Part shown: in pieces, positions 51,805-60,251 of the stretch
Layout of the letters: the number at the start of each line of letters is the position of its first letter
How positions within the stretch are numbered: position 1 is the stretch's first letter
Source of the DNA: JASGCL01 sp965203915
GTDB lineage: Bacteria; Pseudomonadota; Alphaproteobacteria; JASGCL01
Length of the DNA stretch: 64,000 bases
Direction of reading: 5' to 3'
Assembly (NCBI GenBank): GCA_965203915.1
Contig: OZ241918.1
Coordinates: 62,001-126,000, forward strand
Position numbers and translations under genes: made by a program
Notes under the pieces: model-generated
The model's database searches: none
What the model was told of the DNA's origin: nothing
The model's input: only the letters and a program-made list of their open reading frames with translations

Positions 51805-52626
51805 TCAAAAAAGTTTCATCAGGGTTTTGCCTTCGGTTTTTAACCATTCTTCGGCAACCTCGTAATTGGGGAAAATTCTTGCCACCAAATCCCAAAAATT
51901 TTTTCCATGGTTGGATTCCTGCAAATGGCAAACTTCGTGCGCCGCCAAATATGCCAACACCAACGGCGGCGCCAAGGTTAAACGAAAAGACAACATGATG
52001 CGCGCCCGATCGCCATAGAGAAAATGTTTTTGTTGGATGCAACTGCCCCAACGGCTTTTGGGGTCGCGAATGGAAATCTCGGGCATGGGCAGGGACAGTT
52101 TTTGGCAATAATGTTCCACCACCGCTGGGAATTTTTCTTCCGCAACCCGCCACAAATATTTTTTCAATTTGGTTTCATGATGACGCGGTGGGGCGGGCAC
52201 CACAATATTGTCGCCCGTATCCTTCACCCGCCCATTGCCCGTCATCCATTGCAGTATTTTTTTCTTACCCAAAATATTGATGGCGCCACCATGTTGCAGC
52301 CAATTGTCTTGCTGAAATTTCTTTTCTTTTTCTACTTCTTGCAAAAGCCAACCCAAAGAATTTTGCAAAAATTTTTTTACATGGGTTTCCTGGGTAAAGC
52401 GCGGCAGGGTGATGGTTGCCACGCCTTTTTGATAACGCAATATCAACCGCCGCGCCCGCGGGTTATAACGCGCCCGCCACGCAACATGATCGGCAATATT
52501 TTCCACAACATCGGCGGTCGCCATATTATTATCAAGCGGCCTGTCGCGATAGGCCGTCAAAAATAACCGCCCCATGGTAGCATCATCGATAGGTGTAAAA
52601 AGTTTTTTAATAGGCATCACAAACAA
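51805..52626 (-). CDS. YgjP/SprT-like zinc metallopeptidase
   Basis: A 273-residue M48/DUF45-type protein. The zinc motif HEVCHLQESNHGKNFW gives HExxH plus a downstream His (near 223-238). Conserved flanking pieces are SRWGSCIQQKHFLYGDR (near 182) and FRLTLAPPLVLAYLAAHE just before the motif. The N-terminal ~100 residues contain RRLILRYQKGVATITLPRF, typical of YgjP. No signal peptide or membrane helix is seen. Family members are widespread but poorly characterised. The start at 52626 or the Met four codons inside (52617) are both possible. Confidence 0.82.
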   Translation of the reverse strand: MFVMPIKKLFTPIDDATMGRLFLTAYRDRPLDNNMATADVVENIADHVAWRARYNPRARRLILRYQKGVATITLPRFTQETHVKKFLQNSLGWLLQEVEKEKKFQQDNWLQHGGAINILGKKKILQWMTGNGRVKDTGDNIVVPAPPRHHETKLKKYLWRVAEEKFPAVVEHYCQKLSLPMPEISIRDPKSRWGSCIQQKHFLYGDRARIMLSFRLTLAPPLVLAYLAAHEVCHLQESNHGKNFWDLVARIFPNYEVAEEWLKTEGKTLMKLF

Positions 52627-52653
52627 GCCTTGATAATGAAGGGAAGAAAAAAG

Positions 52654-53289
52654 TTAATGGTGGGCAAAAACATCAACATCCTGCATGCCATGTATATCAA
52701 GCAAGACTCGGGTTGATAAAAATTCATGGCATGCCGCCACCCATTTTTTTTGTTCGTCATTTGCCATGGATTCTAATTTTTCTTTTATCTGGTGCAAATA
52801 CAAAACGTCGCTGGCGGCGTAGGTTAATTGCGCATCGGATAATTTTTCTAATCCCCAATTGGAAACCTGTTGTTCCTTATCCAGCGTCATGCCGAGCAGG
52901 TCTTGGCTCAGGTTGCCCAAACTATGTTTTTTGGCATCGGGGCGAATAATTTTGGAAGCAATTTTGGTGCAATAAATATTCAACGGCATGGTTTGCAAAT
53001 AAAAATAAAGCACCGCCATGTCAAATCGCGCGAAGTGAAAAATTTTGACAATATCTTTGTCCTGTAGCAATTTTTTTATATTGGTCGCCTGGTAATTGAC
53101 AATATCATCACGCGCCGAAAATTTTACCAACAGGGCGCGACCATCACCCGACGACAATTGCAACAAACATAAACGGTCGGTCTTAACTTGCAAGCCCATG
53201 GTTTCGCTATCCATAGCTACCATCCCTGCTTGCTTCATCGATTGCAATTGTTCATCGCTTATGTCATTTTCTACCAAATCAAAATTCAT
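52654..53289 (-). CDS. rnd: Ribonuclease D (short form, exonuclease domain only)
   Basis: A DEDDy 3'-5' exonuclease that trims tRNA and other RNA 3' ends. Catalytic motifs: MDSETMGLQ (ExoI, near 28), KIFHFARFDMAVLY (ExoII, near 88) and TYAASDVLYL (ExoIII Yx3D, near 157). At 211 residues it lacks the two C-terminal HRDC domains of E. coli RNase D, as is common for alphaproteobacterial forms. It follows the flavodoxin-like gene by 121 nt on the same strand. Confidence 0.88.
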   Translation of the reverse strand: MNFDLVENDISDEQLQSMKQAGMVAMDSETMGLQVKTDRLCLLQLSSGDGRALLVKFSARDDIVNYQATNIKKLLQDKDIVKIFHFARFDMAVLYFYLQTMPLNIYCTKIASKIIRPDAKKHSLGNLSQDLLGMTLDKEQQVSNWGLEKLSDAQLTYAASDVLYLHQIKEKLESMANDEQKKWVAACHEFLSTRVLLDIHGMQDVDVFAHH

Positions 53290-53410
53290 GGCTTTACCAT
53301 AATCGATTCTTTATTTTTTACCAGCCATTTTCGCGACTATATTTTACAATGTCTTTGCCCGAATATGCCACGCGCGCTACCCATCAACCTGCCATCAAAC
53401 CACCATCAAA

Positions 53411-54097
53411 CTACCAATGGAAATCTGCCTTCTTGGGGAATGACAGTGGTTTCATGTCCTCAATTTTTTGTAAATATTTTTCATAATCAAGCAACATTTT
53501 TTTGCGCCCTGCCTCATCGCTGTAGGGAACAAAATAGGCGGTGAAGGGTGGCAAAACATCGAAACCAACATAATAAAGCGTGCCGCGCAAAATCGGGCGT
53601 AGCAAGGTTAACCAATCGCCGTGCAGGGATGTTTCGTCTTTAAAAAAATCTTCGCGCGACCCCGCGGTGATGGTTAACATGGCGCGCTTCCCCGCCATCT
53701 TGCCAGCCTCATAAAAATTTTTACCGCCATAACAAACGCCCGACAACAAAACGCGGTCAAACCAACCCTTCATGATGGCGGGCACAGAAAACCAGTAGAG
53801 TGGAAAATGGAATATAACCATATCGCACCATAATAATTTTTCAACCTCTGCCATGATATCGGGTGCCAAGGTTTTTTGTTGATAATTATAACGTTGCTCC
53901 AACGCATAAACCAAATAATCGGGGTTTTGGCGCGCCGCAAAATCGTCCGCCGCCGCAACGGGATTAAAATTCATGGCATAAAGGTCAGATGTTTTAACTT
54001 CATGCCCCAGGTTGGTTAAAACATCGACAGCGGTTTGAAACAAGGTGTGGCAAAAAGATCGCGGTTCGTTGTGAGCATAGACTATCAATATTTTCAT
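53411..54097 (-). CDS. NAD(P)H-quinone oxidoreductase, flavodoxin fold
   Basis: The 228-residue protein resembles NQO1/MdaB/KefF-type flavoproteins that reduce quinones by two electrons. It opens ILIVYAHNEPRSFCHTLFQT, the FMN/FAD phosphate loop, followed by DLYAMNFNPVAAADDF. IFHFPLYWFSVPAIMKGWFD (near 97-116) is the conserved substrate wall, and GVCYGGKNFYEAGKMAGKRA follows near 121. The C-terminus resembles the Kef-type clamp. A role in redox protection is a family inference. It is 24 nt downstream of the SDR gene. Confidence 0.85.
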   Translation of the reverse strand: MKILIVYAHNEPRSFCHTLFQTAVDVLTNLGHEVKTSDLYAMNFNPVAAADDFAARQNPDYLVYALEQRYNYQQKTLAPDIMAEVEKLLWCDMVIFHFPLYWFSVPAIMKGWFDRVLLSGVCYGGKNFYEAGKMAGKRAMLTITAGSREDFFKDETSLHGDWLTLLRPILRGTLYYVGFDVLPPFTAYFVPYSDEAGRKKMLLDYEKYLQKIEDMKPLSFPKKADFHW

Positions 54098-54121
54098 CGT
54101 TGTTGCTCCGCCTTGATAAAA

Positions 54122-54865
54122 TTATTGGTAGTCGATAATCTTGCCCGTTAATTTATTTTTATCATGCAAAAACGGTAAGGTAAATTTTGCAACGGCTTCG
54201 GGCGATTTTAAAGTCGCGGGGTCTTCGCCAGGCACGGCGGCGGCGCGCATTTGGGTGCGGGTTGCGCCAGGGTTAATGGCGTTGACCGTGATGTTGGTGT
54301 TTGATAATTCCACGCCCCAGGTTTTTACCAACCCCTCCAACCCTGCCTTGCTGATACTATAGCCGCCCCAAAAAGCGGGATAGTTTTTGGTGACGCCGCT
54401 GGTAAAAAAAACAACGCGGCCATTTTTGGCTTGGCGCAACAATGGTTCGCCATAACGCACCAAGCGATGATAAACGCTCAAATTCAGAAAAAGAGTTTTC
54501 TCAAAATCTTTTTCTTCCAAATGCGCCAACGGGGTTAAATCGCCCAGCCGTGCCGCCGCCCCCACCATAATGTCCAACCGCCCAAAACGTTGCATGATGT
54601 TGGCAAACAACAGGGGGATGGTTTGAATCTCTTTCGTATCCACCGTTAGGTCGGCGGTGATGATGGCGATATGATTTTTGTTATCGGTGGCGCGGCGCAC
54701 CGCGTCATCCAATTCGGTCAGTGCCCCCGCGGTGCGTCCCACCGCCAGCACCGTCGCCCCCGCCATAGCCAAATCAAACGCCACCGCCCGCCCAATACCG
54801 CGCGACGCCCCCAAAACCAACGCAATTTTTCCTGTTAAATCAGCATTTTTCGCCATGATTATCAC
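54122..54865 (-). CDS. Short-chain dehydrogenase/reductase
   Basis: A classical SDR of 247 residues. The nucleotide motif is VLGASRGIGRAVA (13-25). NNAG is replaced by MVGAAARLGDL near 104, an unusual form of the catalytic Asn motif region. The Ser-Tyr-Lys triad is present: FFTSGVTKNY then GGYSISKAGLEGL (near 160-172). NAINPGATRTQMR (near 188) is typical of cofactor-loop residues. Substrate unknown. It is cotranscribed with the flavodoxin-fold gene and diverges from lpxD across 117 nt. Confidence 0.88.
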   Translation of the reverse strand: MIIMAKNADLTGKIALVLGASRGIGRAVAFDLAMAGATVLAVGRTAGALTELDDAVRRATDNKNHIAIITADLTVDTKEIQTIPLLFANIMQRFGRLDIMVGAAARLGDLTPLAHLEEKDFEKTLFLNLSVYHRLVRYGEPLLRQAKNGRVVFFTSGVTKNYPAFWGGYSISKAGLEGLVKTWGVELSNTNITVNAINPGATRTQMRAAAVPGEDPATLKSPEAVAKFTLPFLHDKNKLTGKIIDYQ

Positions 54866-54950
54866 CCCATATCATTGCTATCAAAAAAAGTAAAAAGGAA
54901 TAATGGTTGCGAATCAAAAAAACTTGTGCAATAAAAATGTAACATAAAAA

Positions 54951-54978
54951 TTGATTTATCACTGCTTTTATCTATAAA
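54951..54978 (+). promoter_or_regulatory. Promoter of lpxD
   Basis: TTGATT (54951-54956), 16-nt spacer, TATAAA (54973-54978). The lpxD ATG (54983) lies 4 nt after the -10 box, so transcription should start at about the ATG. This would be a leaderless transcript. Confidence 0.5.
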
Positions 54979-54982
54979 TCTT

Positions 54983-56053
54983 ATGCCACAAAACAAATTC
55001 TTTCAACCGCGTGGCCCATTTTATTTGCGCGATTTGCTTGGCCCCATCCAACAGGATATTGGCCTTATGACCGAACTTGATAAGGTTAAAAATATCGACA
55101 AGGCCTTGCTTACCAATATTGCGGGATTACAAGTGGCGGAACAGGGGGAGGTATCATTCTGCCAGGTGGGTAAATATCGCCAAGACCTGCGTGCTAGCCG
55201 CGCCAGTGTTATTTTCGTGACCGAGGATCTGGCGAAGGATGTTCCCCAAACAGCCATCGGCATTGTTATGAAATCGCCGCACCTTGCCTATACCCTTGTC
55301 GGCATTGCTTTTTACCCGCGCCAACCCGCCACCCAACATTCTATCCACCCAACCGCAATCATTGATGCCACGGCCGACATTGCGACGCCCGTTGTCGTGG
55401 GGGCCTACGCCGTTATTGGCGCGGGGGTAAAAATTGGCAAGGGGTGCATTATCGGCATTGGCACGGTGATAGCCGACGGGGTGGAAATGGGCGACAACAA
55501 TATCATCGGCGACCATTGTTCGCTGGCCCATTGCATCATGGGTCATGATTGCGACATTGATAACGGGGTGCGGGTTGGCGGGCGTGGTTTTGGTTTGGCC
55601 CTGGGCCGCGGTGGTATTTTACGCACACCGCAAATAGGCAAGGTTGTGATTGGTAACGGGGTAGGCATTTCATACAACAGCGTGATTGACCGCGGCGCGA
55701 TGGATGACACCATCATCGCCGATAATGTCCAGATAGATAACATGGTGACGATTGGTCATAACACCCATATTGAACGGTCGGCGATTATATGTTCGATGGT
55801 CGGGGTGGCGGGCAGCGTGAAAATTGGCACGGGCGCGGTATTGGGTGGCCAGGTCGGGGTTTCGGACCATATCAACATTGGGGCGGGGGCAAAAATATCC
55901 GCCCAAAGTGGCGTGATAAGCAATATAGAAGCTGGCGCGGTGGTGGGCGGCACGCCCGCGGTTAATCAAATACAATATTTGCGCGCGCCGAGCCTGCTAA
56001 AAAATTTGGAGAAGACGGTAAGAGATTTAAAAAATCTTAAGAAAACTTCATAA
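54983..56053 (+). CDS. lpxD: UDP-3-O-(3-hydroxyacyl)glucosamine N-acyltransferase
   Basis: The third step of lipid A synthesis, adding the second 3-hydroxyacyl chain. The 356-residue chain has an N-terminal uridine-binding domain (about 1-115) and a left-handed beta helix of hexapeptide repeats (TADIATPVVVGAYAVIGAG onward). The catalytic His region reads IDNMVTIGHNTHIE (near 250) and the preceding GVRVGGRGFG near 197 is a family hallmark. bamA and skp, the usual upstream partners, are absent. Confidence 0.95.
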   Translation: MPQNKFFQPRGPFYLRDLLGPIQQDIGLMTELDKVKNIDKALLTNIAGLQVAEQGEVSFCQVGKYRQDLRASRASVIFVTEDLAKDVPQTAIGIVMKSPHLAYTLVGIAFYPRQPATQHSIHPTAIIDATADIATPVVVGAYAVIGAGVKIGKGCIIGIGTVIADGVEMGDNNIIGDHCSLAHCIMGHDCDIDNGVRVGGRGFGLALGRGGILRTPQIGKVVIGNGVGISYNSVIDRGAMDDTIIADNVQIDNMVTIGHNTHIERSAIICSMVGVAGSVKIGTGAVLGGQVGVSDHINIGAGAKISAQSGVISNIEAGAVVGGTPAVNQIQYLRAPSLLKNLEKTVRDLKNLKKTS

Positions 56054-56093
56054 AATAATACTAGTATTTTTTTAAAATTTTTCATAAACAACC

Positions 56094-56564
56094 ATGACTA
56101 AAACCATGACAAATAATATCATCAAAAACATCGATAGAAGTGGGATTGAGAAATTAATTCCGCATCGTCCACCATTTTTATTCGTTGATGTTATTCATGA
56201 AATTGTTAAGGACGCATCGGCGGTTGGCGAAAAAACATTTTCACCCGATGAAGAGTTTTATAAAGGACATTTTCCCCAAGAACCCGTGACCCCAGGGGTT
56301 ATTTTGGTTGAAGCCATGGCGCAGGTTGCCTGTTGCATGGCGGCGGCCAGCATTGGCGAAATTGGCAACAAGGTTGTGTATTTTTTATCCATCAACGATG
56401 TCAAATTTCGGCAAAAAGTTTTGCCAGGCGACACGGTAACCATGCGCGTCAAAAAATTACAAAGCCGTGGCGGTATTTGGAAAATGTCGGGCGAGGCATG
56501 GGTAAAGGATAAATTGTGCGCCGAAGCCAATTTTGTTGCCATGGCGGCCGATGCCCCAAAATAA
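56094..56564 (+). CDS. fabZ: 3-hydroxyacyl-ACP dehydratase
   Basis: FabZ dehydrates 3-hydroxyacyl-ACP in fatty-acid elongation, competing with LpxA/LpxD for the same pool. The catalytic His lies in PHRPPFLFVDVIHE (near 24-37) and the Glu in PGVILVEAMAQVACC (near 66-80). The 156-residue length is normal. It starts 40 nt after lpxD. A second ATG 12 nt downstream of the first is possible. Placement between lpxD and lpxA is the classical order. Confidence 0.95.
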   Translation: MTKTMTNNIIKNIDRSGIEKLIPHRPPFLFVDVIHEIVKDASAVGEKTFSPDEEFYKGHFPQEPVTPGVILVEAMAQVACCMAAASIGEIGNKVVYFLSINDVKFRQKVLPGDTVTMRVKKLQSRGGIWKMSGEAWVKDKLCAEANFVAMAADAPK

Positions 56565-56651
56565 GTTTGCTACCCACCGCGGGTAGCGATAATATGGGTA
56601 TCATGCGGACAGCAATATAAAAATAAATCCATTAACAAAATAAAAAACCAC

Positions 56652-57464
56652 ATGAGCAAAATAGATAAAACCGCAAACCTGCACGCCACCGCGATTGTGG
56701 AAGAAGGCGCGACCATTGGCAAAAATGTTACCATTGGCCCATTCTGTGTTATCGGCAAGGATGTGGTGTTGGGGGATGATAATATCATCCATAGCCACGT
56801 GGTGATAAATGGCAAAACCACCATCGGGCAAGGCAACGAAATTTTTTCTTTTGCCGTGTTGGGTAATAAACCACTTGATAAGAAATATGCGGGCGAACCA
56901 ACCGAACTTATCATTGGCAACCACAATCAAATACGCGAGCAGGTAACCATGACCACGGGCACGCCAAGCGGCGGCATGATAACCAAGGTGGGGGACCGCG
57001 GGCTTTTTATGAATGGCGCCCATGTGTCGCATGACGCGCATGTTGGCAACGATGTTATCATGGTTAACAATTCTACCTTGGGCGGGCATGTTATCATGGC
57101 CGATTATGCTATTTTGGGTGGGCATTCGGCGGTGCACCAATTTGTGCGGGTTGGCGAACATGCCATGATTGGCGGCATGAGCCGTGTGGTCGATGATGTG
57201 CCGCCATTTTCGTTGGTCAATGGCCCCAACGCCACGATGCAGGGGTTAAATTTGTTGGGATTAAAACGGTGGAAAATTGATGTAGCAAAAATAAAATCGT
57301 TGCAAAAACACCTGCATTATTTGTTTTCTAAAAAAGAAGTTTCAAACAAATCATTGGATGAAAAGGTGGCGGAGGTTGCCCGCGACCAAGATATGTTGGT
57401 GCAAACATTGGTCAAATTTTTACAACAGCGCACGCACCGTGGCATTGCCGAAGCCGATTTTTAG
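56652..57464 (+). CDS. lpxA: UDP-N-acetylglucosamine acyltransferase
   Basis: First step of lipid A synthesis. 270 residues, beta-helix repeats from about residue 10 (IVEEGATIGKNVTIGPFCVI). The catalytic His lies in HDAHVGNDVIMVNNSTLGGH (near 125-144). AILGGHSAVHQFVRVGEHAM (about 155-174) and GGMSRVVDDVPPFS follow, matching the donor-binding region. It begins 88 nt after fabZ and ends 12 nt before lpxI. Length is normal. Confidence 0.96.
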   Translation: MSKIDKTANLHATAIVEEGATIGKNVTIGPFCVIGKDVVLGDDNIIHSHVVINGKTTIGQGNEIFSFAVLGNKPLDKKYAGEPTELIIGNHNQIREQVTMTTGTPSGGMITKVGDRGLFMNGAHVSHDAHVGNDVIMVNNSTLGGHVIMADYAILGGHSAVHQFVRVGEHAMIGGMSRVVDDVPPFSLVNGPNATMQGLNLLGLKRWKIDVAKIKSLQKHLHYLFSKKEVSNKSLDEKVAEVARDQDMLVQTLVKFLQQRTHRGIAEADF

Positions 57465-57475
57465 AAGGGACGCCG

Positions 57476-58333
57476 ATGCTAGAGCTTCGTTCATTAAAAA
57501 TAAACCTTCATAAAAAGAAAAAAAATATTGCTTTGTTTTCAGGCATCGATAACATGCCTGTGTTATTGTGGAAAAAAGCCAAGGCGCGCGGCGACAAGGT
57601 TTTTCCCATTTTGTTTTCAGAATTTTCCAGCCTCTACCCAAGTTTTTGGCAAACCAAAGACAAAAATTTTATGCCCATTGGGCAATTGGGCAAGATTATT
57701 AGTTTTTTGAAGGACCATCATATCAGTCATTTTATCATTGCGGGCAAATTACAAAGATTGCCGTTAAAAAAATTACAACTGGACCTAACCGCCAAGATTT
57801 TTTTGGCAAAAAATATTGGCATTTATGCGAAGGGCGATAATGCCCTGTTGCTAGCCCTGGCACAATTTGTGAAGAAAAAAACCAACAGCACCATGCTATC
57901 CCCCACCGATTATTTGCAAGATAAAGAGGTTTTGAAAAAGGGGCTGTTCGCGGGCACCACGCCAAAAAAAATGGCCTGGCAAGATTTTAAGAAGGGGCAA
58001 AAGATCCTGGCAACCCTGAGCAAATTTGACATAGCCCAAGGCATTGTCATGGGTGAAGGGTTGATTTTATCTATCGAAGCCATGGCGGGCACCGACGCCA
58101 TGATAAGGGCAGCCAAGGATTTTACCAAACAACGCGAAGCCGTGTTGGTCAAGGATTTTAAAAAAGGCCAAAGCAAAGATTTGGATGCGCCATCGATTGG
58201 CCCCGATACTATCAACGAAGCAAGGCGGGCTGGCCTGCAAGGTATATTCCTTAACCATCGCGGTAATGTTATTGAACCCGTGAAAGTTAAAAAACTTGCC
58301 GACAAATATAAAATATTTGTTTGGTTGTTTTAA
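57476..58333 (+). CDS. lpxI: UDP-2,3-diacylglucosamine pyrophosphatase LpxI
   Basis: LpxI replaces LpxH in many alphaproteobacteria, cleaving UDP-diacylglucosamine to lipid X. The 285-residue protein shows the LpxI pattern: IALFSGIDNMPVLLWKKAK (18-36), IGQLGKIISFLKDHHISHFI (near 65-84), GTDAMIRAA (near 203) and a C-terminal GLQGIFLNHRGNVIEPVKV. The nucleophile-region residues of the family (conserved Asp) are seen in NARRAGLQG-type segment variants. It starts 12 nt after lpxA. lpxB, which normally follows, is not present; the next gene is on the other strand. Confidence 0.9.
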   Translation: MLELRSLKINLHKKKKNIALFSGIDNMPVLLWKKAKARGDKVFPILFSEFSSLYPSFWQTKDKNFMPIGQLGKIISFLKDHHISHFIIAGKLQRLPLKKLQLDLTAKIFLAKNIGIYAKGDNALLLALAQFVKKKTNSTMLSPTDYLQDKEVLKKGLFAGTTPKKMAWQDFKKGQKILATLSKFDIAQGIVMGEGLILSIEAMAGTDAMIRAAKDFTKQREAVLVKDFKKGQSKDLDAPSIGPDTINEARRAGLQGIFLNHRGNVIEPVKVKKLADKYKIFVWLF

Positions 58334-58349
58334 TCAAGCCGAGGGTATT

Positions 58350-58706
58350 TTATTTATCGGTTGGTTTGCCCAAATCTTGGGGTGCTTCCTTTTGATATAA
58401 TTTTTTCCATTGGTCATAATCCATGCCGTAGATTAATTTTTTGGCGGCGGCCACATCAAGCTGTTTGCCCATTGTTGTCATTTCTTCTTGATACCATTTT
58501 GATAAACAATTGCGGCAAAACCCCGCCAAATTCATCAGGTCGATATTTTGAACATCGGTCCTATGTTGCAAATGCTTGACCAAACGCCATAAAACCTTGG
58601 CGGCGGCGGCTTCGCTCACCACATTGCCTTGCGGCATAGCATCTGGGGTTGCTTTGCCAAGGGCATTATTTCTTGGCGCGTTGGGACGATTGCTTTCTGG
58701 ACTCAT
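58350..58706 (-). CDS. DUF1244 family protein
   Basis: A small cytosolic protein of unknown function found mainly in alphaproteobacteria. I choose the start at 58706 (MSPESNRPN), giving 118 residues; an upstream extension to 58811 would overlap the TolC-like gene. The domain occupies about residues 28-105: VLWRLVKHLQHRTDVQNIDL, then MNLAGFCRNCLSKWYQEE with a Cys pair, then DYDQWKKLYQKEA. The Cys pair may bind metal. It is convergent with lpxI (16 nt apart). Confidence 0.8.
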   Translation of the reverse strand: MSPESNRPNAPRNNALGKATPDAMPQGNVVSEAAAAKVLWRLVKHLQHRTDVQNIDLMNLAGFCRNCLSKWYQEEMTTMGKQLDVAAAKKLIYGMDYDQWKKLYQKEAPQDLGKPTDK

Positions 58707-58716
58707 GATAAAATTT

Positions 58717-60237
58717 TTAGGGCTGACGCTCGCGCCTTTCTTTAAATTGTTTGGGGTAATCATCAACCGCATTTTTAACATCGGGGGCCAGAATCCATTG
58801 GCTGACCGCAATGAATGGGTCGGTTGCGCCGCGATAAATCCTATCTTTTTCGGTTAGGGCGCGATAGGGCGAGCGCAAACCAAAATTACCCGCTATCAAA
58901 TCGCCCGTCATCATTTGCAACCCCAACACCGCCATAATTTTTTTCTGGTTGGTATCCAACAAATTTAATTCGTTGTTTAGGTTGCTGTTGGCGGCCTGCA
59001 TCAATTCCAGCAGGGTTTTTTTGCCCGTGTTATATTCTATGTTGGCGGCGCGCAACGCCAAGCGTGACGACCTGACCGCATCGGTGTAGGCTTGCTCCGC
59101 CAGGATAGCCGCTTGGTAATCTTGGTAAGATTTATCAAATTGCACTTTTAATTTTTGGGTGGTGTCAAGAAATTGTAAATCGGCCGATTTGGCGGCGCTG
59201 ATGACGGCTTGCGAGCCCGACAAAAAAGCCCCCTGCACCCACAGCGGCGCGGTTACGGTGATATTACCGCCAAAATTTTTGGTTTCGCGCGCGGCGTTGG
59301 GTTGGTTGGTATCAATCAAACTCGCCGTCAAATTAAAATCAACCTTCGGCAGGGCGCTAACCAATTGGCTGTCTTTTTGAATATTGGCAATGGTTTTTTG
59401 CAAACGCGCTTGCTGTAGGTTGGGGTTGCGCATTTGAAAATCTCTCACCCAACTTTCTTTGGAACCATCGTTCCTTTGGTTGATAAATTTGGCAATATTT
59501 TCCAATTGCGGTTCGATGGGGTCTAAATTGTTGCTGGGCCTATCGCCAAACAACCGCGCAAATTCTTCGCCCGCCGCAAACAAATTATTTTGCGCGCTAA
59601 TCACCGCCGCATCGTTGCCCGACTTCAGGGCTTCACTTTGCGCCAGGTCGCTGCTGGTAATAATGCCCGACTTAAATCTTATCCGCGCTGCTATCAGGGT
59701 GCGCGTCATCATCTCATTGTTCCATTTTTGTAATTGATAGGCTTTGCGTGCCTTGATAACATTGGTGTAGGCTACCGCCGATTGCAATATCAGATCCTGC
59801 TCCTTGGCAAGATATTGCCATTCGCTTAAATGGAAAACCGCCCGCCCCTGCTGTATCGCCAAACTATCTTTACCGCCGTTAAAAAGATTTTGAGTTAGCT
59901 GCAGGGTCTGGGTATTGCGATAATAGGTGGCATCGGTGTTAAAGATGGCACTCGCCGCACCCGTGCTGACCGAGTAGGCCTTGCCATAGGTGCTAATCAA
60001 CGCAACCGTGGGGTTGACCATTTGCGAAATAGAAACATCATACAATTGACCTTTGCTATAAACATCGTAGAGCGAGGCCTGCAAACTAGGTTGATTGTTA
60101 AGCATGTTCGCCAAATAGCCCGCAAAATTTTCAGCCCGCCCCGCCCCAGGCAAGGCAAACAAGCCAGAAGAAAGCACAACCGCGGGAACAAAAAGATTTT
60201 GTGCAAAAAATCTTTTTAAATAATAATAATAAGTCAT
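58717..60237 (-). CDS. TolC-family outer membrane channel protein
   Basis: An exit duct for type I secretion or multidrug efflux. The 506-residue protein has a signal peptide (basic start YYYYLKRFF, then a hydrophobic stretch to about 34) and two internally repeated helical-hairpin units typical of TolC (LQLTQNLFNGG near 112; VTAPLWVQGAFLSGSQAVI near 325). Characteristic TolC segments such as NYNTGKKTLLELMQAANSN appear as YNTGKKTLLELMQ near 403. No efflux pump or secretion ABC protein is next to it. The downstream gene is DUF1244. Confidence 0.88.
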   Translation of the reverse strand: MTYYYYLKRFFAQNLFVPAVVLSSGLFALPGAGRAENFAGYLANMLNNQPSLQASLYDVYSKGQLYDVSISQMVNPTVALISTYGKAYSVSTGAASAIFNTDATYYRNTQTLQLTQNLFNGGKDSLAIQQGRAVFHLSEWQYLAKEQDLILQSAVAYTNVIKARKAYQLQKWNNEMMTRTLIAARIRFKSGIITSSDLAQSEALKSGNDAAVISAQNNLFAAGEEFARLFGDRPSNNLDPIEPQLENIAKFINQRNDGSKESWVRDFQMRNPNLQQARLQKTIANIQKDSQLVSALPKVDFNLTASLIDTNQPNAARETKNFGGNITVTAPLWVQGAFLSGSQAVISAAKSADLQFLDTTQKLKVQFDKSYQDYQAAILAEQAYTDAVRSSRLALRAANIEYNTGKKTLLELMQAANSNLNNELNLLDTNQKKIMAVLGLQMMTGDLIAGNFGLRSPYRALTEKDRIYRGATDPFIAVSQWILAPDVKNAVDDYPKQFKERRERQP

Positions 60238-60251
60238 AACAGGGTAAAATT

